Source of the DNA: Hymenoscyphus infarciens | Lineage: Eukaryota > Ascomycota > Leotiomycetes > Helotiales > Helotiaceae | Length of the DNA: 64,000 bases | Assembly (NCBI GenBank): GCA_001414345.1 | Contig: LLCB01000023.1 | Span: 124,001-188,000 of the forward strand | Direction of reading: 5' to 3' | The notes under the pieces: generated by a model | Seen by the model: only the letters and a program-made list of their open reading frames with translations | The model's database searches: none | Told to the model about the DNA's origin: nothing | Shown: positions 35,140 through 48,061 of the stretch, one piece after another | Layout of the letters: the number at the start of each line of letters is the position of its first letter | How positions within the stretch are numbered: the first letter of the stretch is position 1 | Made by a program: the position numbers and the translations under genes

Positions 35140-36196
35140 TCATGCCTTCTTAGGTGTTGCCTTTTTTGGGGCTGCCTTCTTGGGTGCGGCCTTCTTGGGT
35201 GGAGCTGCCTTCTTTGCCGGGGCGGCCTTGTTCTTGGTCACGCGTCCTGACTTGGTCTTTCCGATGACTGCTGGCTTGTCCTCAACAGCGGGTGCCTATG
35301 GATGTTAGATGTGTGTTGAGAGAGGGTGATGGGTGTGACTTACTGCCTTTGCTGGTGCCTTCTTGGTCTCCTTCTTTGGGGCGGCCTTTTTTGGAGCGGC
35401 CTTCTTAGCGGGAGCAGCCTTGGTTGCCTTCGAAGCGGCGGCCTTCTTTGGGGCAGCCTTCTTGGTTTCCTTCTTGACTGCGGGTTCCTTCTTTGGGGCG
35501 GCCTTCTTGGCGGCGGGCTTCTTCTCAGTCTTTACGGCGGCCTTGGGCTTAGCAGCTGGTGCAGCGGCAGGTTTTGGCTCCTTCTTTGCGAGCTTGGTTC
35601 CGCCAGATGGTCCTGTGGAGTTGTCAGTATACCGAATGCGACAGAGTGTGTTGGTGGGCATACCCTTTGGCTGAGCAAAAGCACCCTTCTCAACACCTGC
35701 CTTCAATGCTCGGTTGAACAATGAGTCGAACATGGCGCCCTCCGCGTTGATCTTGTTGTTGGCGGTGACATATTTCTTGAGAGCGATACGGCTATGCGCA
35801 AGTTAGTCGGATTGTCCCCCAATGCATGTGAATAAAAGACGCGTCAAGTTGATTCGGATTCGGAACTCAAGCGCGTGGATGTGGACGAGTCGTACCTTGA
35901 ACCGTTACGCTGTTAAATTGTTAGCGAGGGATCTTTGTTACGTGGGGAGCGAGACAACTTACATCCTTGAGGTTGACAATGGCATCAGTGATCATGTCTG
36001 CAATAATAACGCGTCAGCAAATGCACCTCTCCCCAATCCGAAAGCACGAGTAGCTGCACCAGAGACGCGCGACTGGCTTTGCCATTGCGCAATCCCGACG
36101 CGACGTGGTGTTGTGGAGGCGGAAGCTCTTACCTTGGTAGCTGGCATGGTCGGAGGTGGTGGCCTTGGCCTTGGATGCAGCAGCCTTTGGTGGCAT
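35140..36196 (-). CDS. Linker histone H1
   Basis: Six exons on the minus strand: 36,133-36,196, 35,963-35,997, 35,896-35,909, 35,664-35,791, 35,344-35,612 and 35,140-35,295. All junctions keep frame and have GT-AG ends, giving 221 residues. Residues of about 14-85 form the winged-helix globular domain: HASYQDMITDAIVNLKDRNG, then SSRIALKKYV, then AEGAMFDSLFNRALKAGVEKG. The long C-terminal tail is almost only Lys, Ala and Pro (AAPKKA-type repeats), as in fungal H1. H1 binds the nucleosome dyad and linker DNA and compacts chromatin. The third exon is only 14 nt. In this genome H1 is probably single copy and, with introns, likely polyadenylated. The start is the ATG of MPPKAAASK, the usual fungal H1 beginning. 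Confidence 0.95.
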
Positions 36197-36520
36197 ATTG
36201 AGAGAGAGTGGGTTGGTGATGGGGTTGGGAGGAGAATATGTAAGATATTTGTAGATGAATACTAAATCAATCGATGATGATGATGATGATGATGATGATC
36301 AAAGAAGAGAAAGACAGCTTCTTTTTACAGAGTGGTGGTGGTGGGCGGTGGGTGGTGGTAAAAGTAGACGAGTTGGGATGTCGAGTAGAAGCGGAAGAGA
36401 ACCAATGCGGGAGGTGGGGAGGGGCCGGTTTTTAAAGAAAAAAACGCAGGGCCACCCAAAGTTAATCACCACGCTAGGCTAGCCTCTTTTGCTCAATGTA
36501 GCAGGTCTGTGATTGGCTTG
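36197..36520 (-). promoter_or_regulatory. Histone H1 leader and promoter region
   Basis: Upstream of the H1 ATG lie nine GAT triplets (36,273-36,299; ATC on the transcript strand) and, about 320 bp out, a CCAAT box on the minus strand (ATTGG at 36,512-36,516). CCAAT boxes are common in fungal histone promoters. No transcription start can be fixed. Confidence 0.4.
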
Positions 36521-39500
36521 ATTTAGGGAGGAATATGTGAAAGCAAACTGGAGCGATTGTAAGATTGTAAGTCGTCGTTTATCATGCGAGCGAGCCACTT
36601 TGATCTGATCCCCCGCCCACCCACCTCAACCCGATGCCTCCCAACACCCTCTCCCTTCTCCCTCGACCTTTTCCATTTGGAGGTTTGGGGTTGCCAGCGC
36701 ATCAATTTCCATCATATCGTCGACGCTCTTTTACTTTATCAAAATAGTTTCCACAATTGATCAATATAATGTGCCAATATCATGAAATCAGTGACGACTC
36801 TCGAGAACCATTGCGTCGCTAAACCGTCCGGTCGAAAGCGACAATGAATTGCGCCCGCGTTGATATTGAACCTCCACACTTTAGACATTCCTCCAAGATT
36901 TTCGTCGTCGATGGCCAAGTCTTCGAAAATGATTTCCCTCGATTCAGAGTTCTCAATTTGAAAGCGTGGTGGCTGTCATTGCCACGTCAGTCAATCCGTA
37001 CGCGTTCGGGGATTTGAAGCCATCACGAACTTTCAGACCACAACACTCAACCACGTCAACCACCCACCACAACACTATTCATCACTAATTACCGCTAGGA
37101 AATATGCTTATAACCATCAGGTTTCATGTATGTAACACCCATTTTTCCATTTTTCTTTCGTGCGAAATTTCCTAGAGTGCGAGAGAAAAGTTGGTGTTGG
37201 AACAATTGGGATTGCGACCGGGCAAACATTTGTTCTTCACCGTCACATTTTGTCTCATCCATATTTCTGTTCAAGACGTGTCTTCATTCTATTGATTGTA
37301 CTCCGAATCATTTCTACTTCTTGTTTTAGTCTTCAAAATATGTTCTGGGTATCAGGAGAGACTTTGATTTGGCCATGTTCTGTTGTTGGGTTCGACGCGT
37401 CTTTTGCGATGCACCCCCAGAGGCCCAAGATGCGTGGCCACCTCGTTAGCCATCTCTATTTCATCATTCGAAGGATGCTCGGAGAATCAAGAATTCAATC
37501 TCTTGATCTTCTAGGCACTTTGAGTACAATAGCAGACTGGAGTCGATGTACGGCGAGAACAACAGCGGCGCGAACTCTGGGGTGGAAGGCGTGAGGGATC
37601 CCCGCACCTCTCAAGCGCCCAAATTTTATCACACCACCATCACCACCTCAATACTCAAATGAATGGACTCGTTTTCTATTTCACACTCCTGCCTTTCTTT
37701 TCTTCTTCACGGCTCGCCCTCAGAATTTCCCTGAGGACTTCAAGAACACTTCCATAATTAAGATGCATTCCGAAACACGAGTGCAACCGGAAGATTAAGC
37801 AGCCAGCCGTTGAGCCTGAACTACAAATCGTTCATGCATATTATTGTTTTTAACTTGATGCGCCTCAATTCTTTTACATCCAAAGCTCCAGTTCATCCCA
37901 AATTTCTGATGGGCTTCGAAGATTGCGTTGTGTTGCGATGGATGCAGCCTACGATCAGAGCGAATTGATCACGCGCCCATCAAACCCTCTTCCCCGCCCT
38001 CATCGCCCTCAACACCAATACATCGAAACGCGTCAATAAGTCTGGCAAACAGCTTCATTTCTCAATCGCCAGCTCTCTCAAGTTGTCATCTGGCAATTAC
38101 GACCATGTCAGCCAAGTCCGCATAAACGATCGTAAAGATGGTGCGTCATGATTAAATCCTTGTGTCACCAGGTTGGATTTCAATTTGTGATTAATTGCCA
38201 GCACCAAACAACTATCGACGACAACATCGTTCCTTCCATTCATCTCTGTCTCTGGTATACAAATCCTACGTCTCGGTCCGTCGACTTTTCACGATTCCGA
38301 CCCCCAAAAAATCCGAAACTGCTTCACGAGTCACTCGAGCTCAGACTATGGTCTTGGAAGACGATTACCACATGCATCTGGAATCGGAGAGAATAGCAAG
38401 TCCCATGAATGGAATTTGGCGGCTCAAAGAAACACGTCGAAGACATCGAGGGACGCCTTGTATCTCTTGTCTTTGTTGAGCAGGCTACGACGCTTCTTTC
38501 CGCACGAGGAAAGATGCTTCGCAAAACACAGCGCATTTGAGTCGCTTTCAGCAAAAGCCGATTCCTCGCCAGCTAAAGCTTCATTTCCTCAAATCACTAC
38601 GCAATCCTGCTATCTTATTCCCCAGCTGCCAAATTTCAGACACACCTTTTCGATTTATTGCGTCACCGGAACAAAACCCCGCAACAGAACACCAAGATTT
38701 CTTCAATCTTGCCCTCTATCACAACATCTCTGAATGGCAAAACCGCTAACAGAACCTGAGATGCCACGGAGCTGCTCCACTTGCAAATGTGAAATAATGG
38801 CCACTTGGAAGTGCTATCACCTACTCGTCGCTCATCGCTCCATTTCTCGCAGAGAAACTCCTACGCGCCAAGTGAGAGTGTGAAACTCGGAGAACTATCA
38901 GCTACTCATGAAGTCTTGAAAAAGACATTTTTTATACAAGTAAGTGTAGCGTGAAGGGAGCTTATATGCTGGAAATCGGGTCAGTATTTGCAAGGGAGAA
39001 ATGAAATGAATGGGTGAAATCGGAAAATGTGACATTTTGTGACATTTGCTTGGCTCGGCTGGGGAGAGGGGGGAGGTCTTGGCATAAGCGTGACGAGCTT
39101 GCGCCACGATTCGCGTAGTGTGGCGTGGATTTTGCACTTTAGTGCTGTAGTACGATCCCAACCTAAGTAGTCAGTATTTACTTCGTAGATTTACGTTAGT
39201 GAGCTAGTTTTTAAATTACACCAAAGACTTCATAGGTATTCAAACATATTTCTGAGTTTTCTGTAGTCTTCTAAGAGCGGCTGCCATCCATCTGCTTTTG
39301 AACCCCTTATACTCGAACCACAGCAACCTTGGCAAAACCAAAAAAATTCATCAATCCTCGAAATGAAAAGTTTCCATCTCGAATCAATCTGCCTAGCGAC
39401 CTCTGGCCAGAACCTCCAAAGCGGTAGACCTCCCTCACATCACGCCGCTTTACCATCGGATTCGGATCTCACTCCCCCACCAAAAGAACCTCCGGATTTC

Positions 39501-39894
39501 AAACCCCAGCTCCGGAATTTGAAATCGGACCTCATTCACTCGCAAGCGCTAATGTACCTACTGTCCTGTGCCTACCTTCCTAAATAGTCCTCTCATATCT
39601 TCACAACATCTGGCTGGCTTCACACACATTTTCAATCTCAATGTTCTCTTGAACGCTTCACGATTTATGTAACGGGTGATCTGTTCTTTACCCAGAGCCC
39701 TCCCAGCACCGCGCTATATTATCCGAAACACCCCTGATACCACAACCCAACCATCTCAACTGCCATACGGAGGGGAGGCCAACGTGTAAAGCCAGCGAAA
39801 GTGGAAATCATCCGATAATTCCACATTCCAACACATCACAAATCCCAATTACCCATCCCATCCCATCCACCAACCACACACAGAGCCAACAGTC
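36521..39894. other. Intergenic, about 3.4 kb
   Basis: Nothing gene-like. Frames of up to 144 codons (37,160-37,594) have no domain, no splice support and overlap others on both strands. Composition is normal, with no RIP. Confidence 0.55.
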
Positions 39895-42266
39895 ATGCCC
39901 TGGCCCTACCACCTACTAGATCTAACCGACCCCCAAAAGTCCCTCCGTCGCCAAACCCTCGACCGTTACGGCGTTTACGCGCAGCTCTCGCCTCTTATCC
40001 TTGTTCTTCCTTTCTTGCTATACCGATTCACGAGATGGAGTATTAAACGGTTCTCGGGCGAGGCACGGGGGGAGTATGATGTTCTTCCGGGGAGTCCGCA
40101 AAGGAAGGCTGGGAGGGGCGGTGTTGGGAAGGTAGGAGGGGTGGGGAGGAGAGTGAGTTGGTGGTTAGATGGGAAGGTTGGGGGAGATGTAGGTGGCCAG
40201 TGGGGATTGGGGGAGAGGAAGTTTTGGCTTCTGGGGGGACTTTGGGGGGTTTGGTTGGGGGGGTTGTGTGTGAGGGATACTGGGGATGGTGAGTGATTCT
40301 CAATCATTTTCTTTCTTGGATTTTTTTCCTACTTCCTTCCTTTGGCTTTCTTGGGTTCTTGGGGTTTCAGAGCCTTTCTTAAGGTTGATATTTCAGTTGC
40401 GATTTTGAGCTGCAAGTGTAGCTGGCGATTTACGTTGACGGACAAGGTTCTTCGCGCGTTTCTGGCATCCTCTTCTCATTCTTTCGTCTTTCCGTATCGT
40501 TCTTCTCCGTGAATTGACGCCTTTTCCCTTCTTCTCTTGTGAAAGGAAACGGTGAAATATTCGTAATGATTATGTCACGTGACTATGTCCCCCTGCTATA
40601 TTCCCATCATTTCCATCAATTTCTTACATTTGAAAATTGGTCTTTAAATAGTTGGTTGTCTTATTCAACTTTCCTATCTTGTCTTTGTGTGGCTGTTTCG
40701 TTTCGAAATATGGGTTTTATGGGGCTTATATGAGATGAGGTCTTTCAAACTCATTATGAAATTATGAGATTATGAGATGAGACTGCGACATGCAACAAGG
40801 CTCGACCAATTTTTAAAAATAAATTTCTATTTGATAAATACTACTTCTTGTTATCTTACCCCATACTTTTCCAAGGCTGTGAGGGAGTGAACAGGCTAAC
40901 ATTTCAACTCACAGATTATCTCCACATCACAAAACGATTCGGAATGATTGCCGCTTCACAATTTCCTCTTCACTACATGCTCTCGATGAAATCCTCCTAC
41001 TCACCACTCGCGTTAGTCTTTAAAGTCTCACACGAAGAACTCAACCCATACCATCGCCTATCAGGACGAATAATTTACCTCCTCCTTTGCCTCCATGCAA
41101 CCTGGTACATGAATTTCTTCGTTCAAGCGGGAGTTCTACAAAAACGTCTTGCAGCACCGGTAGTCATTATCGGCATCCTTGTATTCCTCTCTCTCACCAC
41201 AATCGTCACAACAGCACTAGCACCCATCCGTCGCTGGTCCTACCGCGTATTCTTCATAATCCATCTCGTTCTCGGGATTTCCATCTTGCCAATGCTCTTC
41301 TTCCACGCCCCACATTTGAGAGTCTATATGTTGGAAGCACTAGCCCTCTTCATCTTCGACATCGTCTGTCGAAAACTCGACACAATAACCGGTTACGCAA
41401 CCATAACACCAATCCCCAACACCTCCCTCATCCAAGTCAAAATTCCCGTCCCAGCAACGAAATTAAAACGTTTCCATGCTGCTCCAGGTCAACACGTATA
41501 CCTCTCAATCCCACCTTCTTCTACGCCACCCAACACGTCTACGCCATCGGTTCACGACTTCCTCTTCAACCCCTTCACCATCTTCTCCGTCTCTTCGAAA
41601 GATATAACTCTCGTCCTCCGTTCATTAAATGGACCAACGACCAACGCGCTAAAAACACTTTCTAAAATGCCCAAAGCGAAACCACCATTAAGTATCGAAG
41701 GCCCATTAGGAAGTTCAAAATACTTCCCCGACCTGGCGCAGAGCTGCGATCGCATCCTACTAGTTGCCGGTGGCGTAGGTGCTACATTCATCCTACCTCT
41801 CTACACGCACTTCCAAGAAAAAATGGAGAACGCAGCCAAATCCCCCGCTCGCGTAAGCTTCATCTGGTCACTCCGAGATAAAGCGGAAGCAGAATGGGCC
41901 GTGGATTCCTCTGCCGGCGTTGATTTTGCTGAAGATGAAAGTGTGCAAATCTTCCTCACTGGTGATTCTTCGACTGAGGAGACTGTGCTTCCTTCTCCGG
42001 GGCTTCCAAGAGGCGAGGGTGAGGGTGTGGAGATGGCGACTCTTAGTAAACCTTCGGCTTCCTCGGGGTTGAGGATCAGAGGGGGTTATGCGAGACCTGA
42101 TTTTGGGAAGATTGTGGATGGGGTTTTTAGGATGGGGGGTGAGGAGAAGGTTGCTGTTTTTGTTTGTGGACCGGAGGGGATGGCGAGGGATGTTAGGAGG
42201 GAGGTTGGGAGGTGGGTGAAGAAAGGGAGGGATGTTTGGTTTCATGATGAGGGGTTTGGGTGGTAA
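39895..42266 (+). CDS. Ferric-reductase/NADPH-oxidase family transmembrane oxidoreductase
   Basis: Exons 39,895-40,288 and 40,915-42,266 join in phase 1 to read TGDDYLHITKRFG, giving 581 residues. The family passes electrons from NADPH through FAD and two haems across the membrane, usually to Fe3+ or Cu2+ outside the cell, or to oxygen. The bis-haem histidine pairs are H178/H192 and H248/H262, each 14 apart. Hydrophobic segments occur at about 25-45, 110-126, 182-201, 212-232 and 243-262. The FAD site is FNPFTIFSV (about 349-357), with N in place of the usual H of HPFT. The NADPH site is GGVGAT (417-422) and CGPEGM (from 549). A variable insert lies at about 470-520. Length fits the FRE/AIM14-like group. 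The single intron is 626 nt, very long for this window. Confidence 0.92.
40574..40583. promoter_or_regulatory. Perfect palindrome GTCACGTGAC inside the long intron
   Basis: A 10-bp palindrome with a CACGTG core (the E-box bound by bHLH factors) within the 626-nt intron. It may be an intronic enhancer or part of a second promoter for a shorter product starting at 40,944. Both are guesses; one site can occur by chance. Confidence 0.3.
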
Positions 42267-45200
42267 AGATTCTGGCAGTAGATTGGACGCTTTGTTTCTT
42301 GCTGGCTTGTTGATTTTTGCAGGGAGTTTTGAGCTTGGAGTAGCTTTGGTTGCTTTGTTTGTGGATAGGGATCTACATAAAATTTAACAATTAGATGAAT
42401 CTACTCTTTTTTTTTGGAGAATTTCCTAACCTTGACTAAAAGTCTTCGCGTTGACCGTGAGGTAAATTCTCTGTAATTCAGTTTTTGTGCTGGTCTGTGT
42501 TGGTGAAAACGTCGATAAATTATTGCTTCTTGCGATTCGCGGACAACGAAGTGCCTGTCGAAAAACAGGAATGGAGATGAGGTTACTGTTGGAACTATTC
42601 TGGGACGGGCTGCTCCCGCGATTTTCTTCGGCCTTGTTTTAACCAAGCACGTTGAGGGTGGTGTACAAAGTTTTCTATAGAAGAGCACCATTCGTAGAAA
42701 ATAGACTGTCGCGATTAATGCTGGATTTATAATCGAGGGTTTATTTAAAATCAAAAGTTGATGCTTCACGCATATATGTATCAGCAGAAGTAAGAAAATA
42801 TCAACGTAAAGTGTTTTCCAAAATCTGACACTATTTCGTTCCGTACAATAATATGTGTGTATTATACTACAAAGCTACCCAATAGACAGGAGACGAAAAC
42901 AGAAGCCGAAGGCCCTGAGTTACAGTGTCATTCTGTGCACCGAGCACCGAATTTTCACAGCTTCCATATTATATCTGAAGAAGTTCTCTACTTCCTCGTC
43001 GGAAATTAATTCCAAGGTGAAATATCCCTAAATGATTTTAGTTTGAATTCTGAGCAACAGTAAGTGGCAAGTTCTTCTAAATAACTTCTTCGACTTGAAA
43101 GTGTGAAGACCGCAAAGACAAGGTAAGTTTGGAGATGAGAGACCTAGTTATTGTTTATCTCTTTCTGCGGCTTTGCGTTACTTCTGAGGTTCTCTGTGTT
43201 CTTTCTCATACCGAGAAGTGAACTTTTGAGCGAGGGGTATGAATTTGCCAGACTTTGTAGTTAACATGGGCAGCACTTTAGTGTATAGCACTACAAAATC
43301 TCACTTCTACCCTTCCAAAGATGTTATTTCTTCTTTCATTGCGGTTAGTCCCCAATTGCGAGGGTATAATATAGTATTGAAAAACGGGATGGGTGTGTAG
43401 CAAAGAGAACAATGTATATCAGCACTTACACTCGCAAATGGTTGCTTTATTTCTGCGTTTCGGCCCTTCTACTACTCGTGGTGATTCCAATTCAATAGGT
43501 AGAAACGATGGAAATTATACTTTCTTGAATTTTATTCTCTCGAGATAACCATTTCTCCTGTAGAAGGTTGGCGAGAGCATTTGAGTATCCTTAGTGTATG
43601 TGTTATCGACAGTGTGTTGGTTATCGACAGTAGATGTCCTACTAATGTTCTTTTTCAATCAGTAGAGCAATGGCATCATAAAGGTCCGTACCTTCTATCC
43701 TTGCTGTTTTCTCATTGACAGGGTCCTCAACTAACGCGACATTCCCCACTCCCAACTACATTCTCTCAAATGATGTTTTCACAAGCTTGTGAGACAGGTA
43801 GGATGAACGAGAGAAGTGCTTTATAGTTCACGGGAAGAAATTTTGAGCAGTTCCTAACTTTCCTTCTTGTAGTCTATCTATTTTTCAAATCCTGCCCACC
43901 TGATGTAGGCTTATCTTGGAGAAGATGCCAATACAGAAAGACGCCTAACGCCATTCCCAAATACCAGCAGGAAAAGTAAGCCTCCAATGACGAGTGAAAC
44001 ATATTGAATATAGTCCTCCACTCTCCCATCATTGTTCTGCACATCCGCTGTTTGCTATTCAACTATGTGGCCCTCCTCTCACTCAACAACTGACACGCAA
44101 GCACCTCATTTCCAAAAAAGCCTCCAAGACATCCTCACACAGAAAACTATTAATTATTCTTACAGCCAAGTGATGTACAGCTCTATTTTTAGAAATTGAA
44201 TGCTAATAATCCGACAGCAATTTCAACAATGACAGCAGCAAGAAATCAAAACAGGAAAGGAACCTAGAACCAAAAGGTTTCAAGTGACGTGCAGGCCATA
44301 GTCCTAGATATTCGCAGATTTCTAGAATAACTTGAGGAAATCCCAAAATTCAAACAAGACTCGCTGTTAAGTAACGTTTAACTTTTCAAGCATTTTAACT
44401 GACTCAGACACTTTATTATATTGTTTCAATCAACATAGAAGGATTGTGGGTACTCATATTTTCAAAATATATTTATAGATTTTCCCAAAATCAGGAAATC
44501 ATCACGCCACCTCAAACAACAAATACTGTATAGCACAATTTCGCTGTTACAATCTTAAGGCTCAGTAAATTTTTCCACAGCCTTCCTAGAAGGAGGAATT
44601 CACAAGGGTGTTGGTTTGAATCAGGTCGCAATTTCGTAAAAAGCTTCGTGCAGAAAAATTCTATGCTCCACAATGACGATGAAGCAGAACACATGCCTCA
44701 CAAGAAACATGGATTCTGGCTTTCAAACCATAGTCTTAATGAAACATTTCCCCAAAATTTCACAATTGTATTCTATCACTCATGAGAACACCGTGGTTGT
44801 TGCTGTCGATCATAATTTTACTGTCGAAAATGAAAGATTCAGCTCTTATGATTTAAAAGGTAAAGTCAACAGATCAAAAGGTGGTTAAAGCTTTCTCCGC
44901 AGCCTTCACAGCTCAACGATAGCTTCTTCGTGGGTCCGTTGAGATTATTGTACTTAAAGTTCCCTTGTGTCTGTCTGATGATGGTATTAGACGAGTAAGT
45001 TCTCACGATTCTCTCAAGTGGAATTTCTAGTGGTTTAGAATAGTACCTTGACTTTCGACAAGCTGAGGTGCAAAACATCCCACAAGATGGAAATTGAATC
45101 CCGCGCATTTCACGAGTGAGCCACCATAGGTATTGAACGGAAGAATATAAATCTTCCTTTTTGACTCTACATTCCCAACTTAGATACCTTTGCCACTCCT

Positions 45201-46316
45201 CACACTTGGAGGAAAGTTTATAGACCACCCGAAAGAAGGAAAACAGCGGCCTGTTTCCTTTGCATCGCTGCTGCGATCTTGAAACGCTACATCTCGGTTC
45301 CTTTCTTCAGTTTCAGGACAGTAAGGAAATTGACAACATTGAAACCCCCGCCTTGTCTTCAAAAGTCTCATACCTTGAGTGGACGAAATCAGAAACGTCT
45401 TGCCGTCGAAAACTTTTCTAGTGTCAATTCTCTAACATCTGGTGGGTTGACAGCTCTTTCCCAATAGATAATCAGATCGTAAAATTTCAGAGTAGTGGGC
45501 CACTGGGGTGACCAAAGGAACACGTGAAGCCCCCATAGTCAGTGGAACCAATAACATCCTCTTCTCCGTCTGCAAAGGTTTCTCTAGGACCGGTATACTT
45601 CACTCACCACTTCAATTATATAATTAACTGAATCTGTCCAGACCAGCTCTGAATTCGCTATGACCAACCTCCATACTTCAGTGAAACAACTCAACTCTTT
45701 TAAAATATCCATAATAACCAAATTAAATAAACGTTACTTGGATGAGAATTTAATAGTCTCTACTTTCAAAACATTCGAGACTTGATGTGAATTATTTGAA
45801 TTAATCTAAACACTCTCCAATGAATAACTTGACTTACTAGAGTCATAGCTTAATACTATAAAGTAGTATTTTCATTGGTTAATTCTGTATTTAGTGAATA
45901 CAGCCACTAATATTTTAGCATCTCCAAAGAAGAACGTTTTTATTGGTTCGCACAGCCACAGTGACCCACTGCCGCACGGGATAATTAGGTAATGAAAAGG
46001 GGCTTATTTGGACTAGAAAGAAAAAAGCCGGTGCATGAAAAACTACTGTGATCGCTATCTAACAACAAACTAAATACAGCAAAAAATGCCGAAAGCAAAA
46101 TAAAAATGATTAAAAGATCTCTCAAAAAAATACGGTCATGATATGGTATCCCTATAAATAATCGCCATGCAAACAGCAAAAGAAAAATATGCTTCGGGTA
46201 TTATGCTCAAAATGCTCCAAAGACTTCGAATGCAAAGGCGTTCCAGGGGTTCCCCAACGCCATTTTGTGGTCGTGATATATATTCAATCTCCCTTCAACC
46301 TCTCCAGCCCCCCTCT
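42267..46316. other. Intergenic, about 4 kb, AT-moderate
   Basis: No supported gene. A 12-bp motif GTTATCGACAGT is repeated at 43,602 and 43,620. Minus-strand frames at 44,866-45,371 (for example KCEEWQRYLSWECRVKK) look faintly protein-like but break into two frames and match nothing I know; they may be a relic. Confidence 0.5.
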
Positions 46317-48061
46317 TTAACCAATATAAATTGGCATTCGACTTCCTTTCATATCAGTCGGGACCACTCTAACATCCGACTTGTCGAAATCGTGTAACAA
46401 GAGCCAACACAACATTCGGAAAATGAGTGATATCCATATCGTGTTTCTTAGCTCCTTCTCATCCCTGGAAAGCGGCTTGCCCGCGGAATCCAGGTTCCCG
46501 ATTACGGCAGGTCGGACGTGGTAGAAGTAATAACTCAATAGGGTATTTTCTTTATTCGCGAGGACGATATTGTTGAGTGCCGAGGACTGATCTTCTAGAA
46601 CCGACATGACTTTGGTGAGGTGGGCAACGATAACGCTCAAAACGTCTCGCTGCTTCTCGTTCCTCAGATACTCGGTTCTTTGATCCAAGGCATCGTGAAT
46701 GCATTCGCACACCTCCAACCCTAGAGTACTGTCGTCCTTGCATCCCAAATCGGAGATTTCCTTCCACTTATACCTAATTTCACAAATGGGGTGATTCTCC
46801 GGAAAGCCCTCAGAGTCTATCAACTCGGTTAGTTTGGCTTGGAAAACCTCCATTAAACGTGTGATTTTCCAAGAGGCCTTTTGGAAGGTCTTTTTCATCC
46901 AAGGGTCTGTGGTCGGGTTCGGAAGCACTCTGAAATTGCTCCCGCGAATTCTAAATGCCTTTCCAAGCATACCAATGAGTTCAAACGATACTGCAGGCCA
47001 GTTAGCACGGATAATACAATACACAAATGCGGCTTGGGAATCCCACCAGAAAATATGTGCTTATGATCCTTTTCCCATCGAGCAAGAGTGTCTTGTGTAC
47101 ATCCAAGGGATTCCAGAGTTGTAGCAACCACGTCAGGCGTGCCAAATTCCAATTGAAGACTCTGGGCATCAGGCTCGTTTGACAAATAGTCTGGCTCATC
47201 AAATATATTCGGAACCGTACCAAATGCCAGTTCCTTGACTGCGTGGCATGGAATCACACGTCCTTCCTCAAATTTTGACTTCCCGGTAATGGCAAAAACC
47301 ACCATGACACCAAGTCCATGGACTGTGGTGGATGTCAGGATGTAGCCGTTTCCTTCTGCCCTTAGATTCCACATTATTTGATCGAAAACCTTCCAGTGTA
47401 CCCCTAGCATTGCCATCATTTCGACTAGATGGCAGACCGCCGTTGTGGCGTATGGTTTGGTGATTGAGGAGGGGATGAAATCCCATGATCGCGTCTTGCT
47501 TTGCAGTCCCACAGCAATTTCGTGTGAAGGGGTTGGAATCTTGTAGATTTTGGGAGGGGTCTTGTTGCGTTTTGCTTCATCCCATTTTCGAGAATCCTCT
47601 TCTGCGACCTGGAGGGCTGATAGTAAGGTGACCCAAGACGCTCGTTCATCGTCCGCAGTATGTACACGAGCCACTGTTCTGTTGGTCGCGCTTGCTTGTT
47701 CTGCTCGCTTTAGGACCCGGGTGTCTTCGTATGATTTATCTGTGCCATCGATGTAGACAATAGGCCGGCCGGGAATGGGCCCTTTCTGGTTTTTCGGAGG
47801 AGCCACAAGTATAACTGGTGTTTCGAAAACCACTTCCACTCTAAATTCCCTCCAGACCAGTCTCCGATGTGTGCCCTTCGACCAATCTCCCATCACCGAA
47901 TTCGCACATCTTCGATACCCCTCAGCACTTGAGAAATATTGTTGCAAGACCTGCAGAACGGTGGTGGCGAGAGCCACGAGGGAAACTATCAATGCAGTAA
48001 GGCCAAAGACGTTTTGGTTTACTGCATCAAACCCAGTTCCACCACTTTGTTCGCCCGACAT
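46317..48061 (-). pseudogene. Modin-like fungal membrane-anchored protein, broken by a single -1 frameshift
   Basis: Starts at 48,061. Residues 17-44 form one membrane helix (VFGLTALIVSLVALATTVLQ) followed by a cytosolic or nuclear domain with PVILVAPPKNQKGP, YIDGTDKSYEDTR, and VHTADDERASWVTLLSALQ. This arrangement matches fungal proteins that I recall being annotated as modin; the name is from memory and the function is not established. The frame holds to HKHIF at about residue 335, then a second frame carries on as WWDSQAAFVYCIIRANWP to the stop at 46,317. There is no intron fit. One extra base in the T run (plus-strand AAAA 47,050-47,053) would restore a protein of about 581 residues. Everything else is intact, so this is a sequencing error or a very recent break. 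Confidence 0.65.

Noticed and set aside
40289..40914. Possibility that the ferric-reductase exons are two separate genes
   Set aside because: The phase-1 join restores the family's TGDDYLHxTKRFG segment exactly, so one gene with a long intron is the better reading.
42401..42769. 122-codon minus-strand frame after the ferric-reductase gene
   Set aside because: No domain and no splicing evidence; likely chance in the 3' flank.
44866..45371. Two overlapping minus-strand frames with Cys and Trp
   Set aside because: Protein-like in places, but broken, without start, splice sites or known family. Kept only as a remark.
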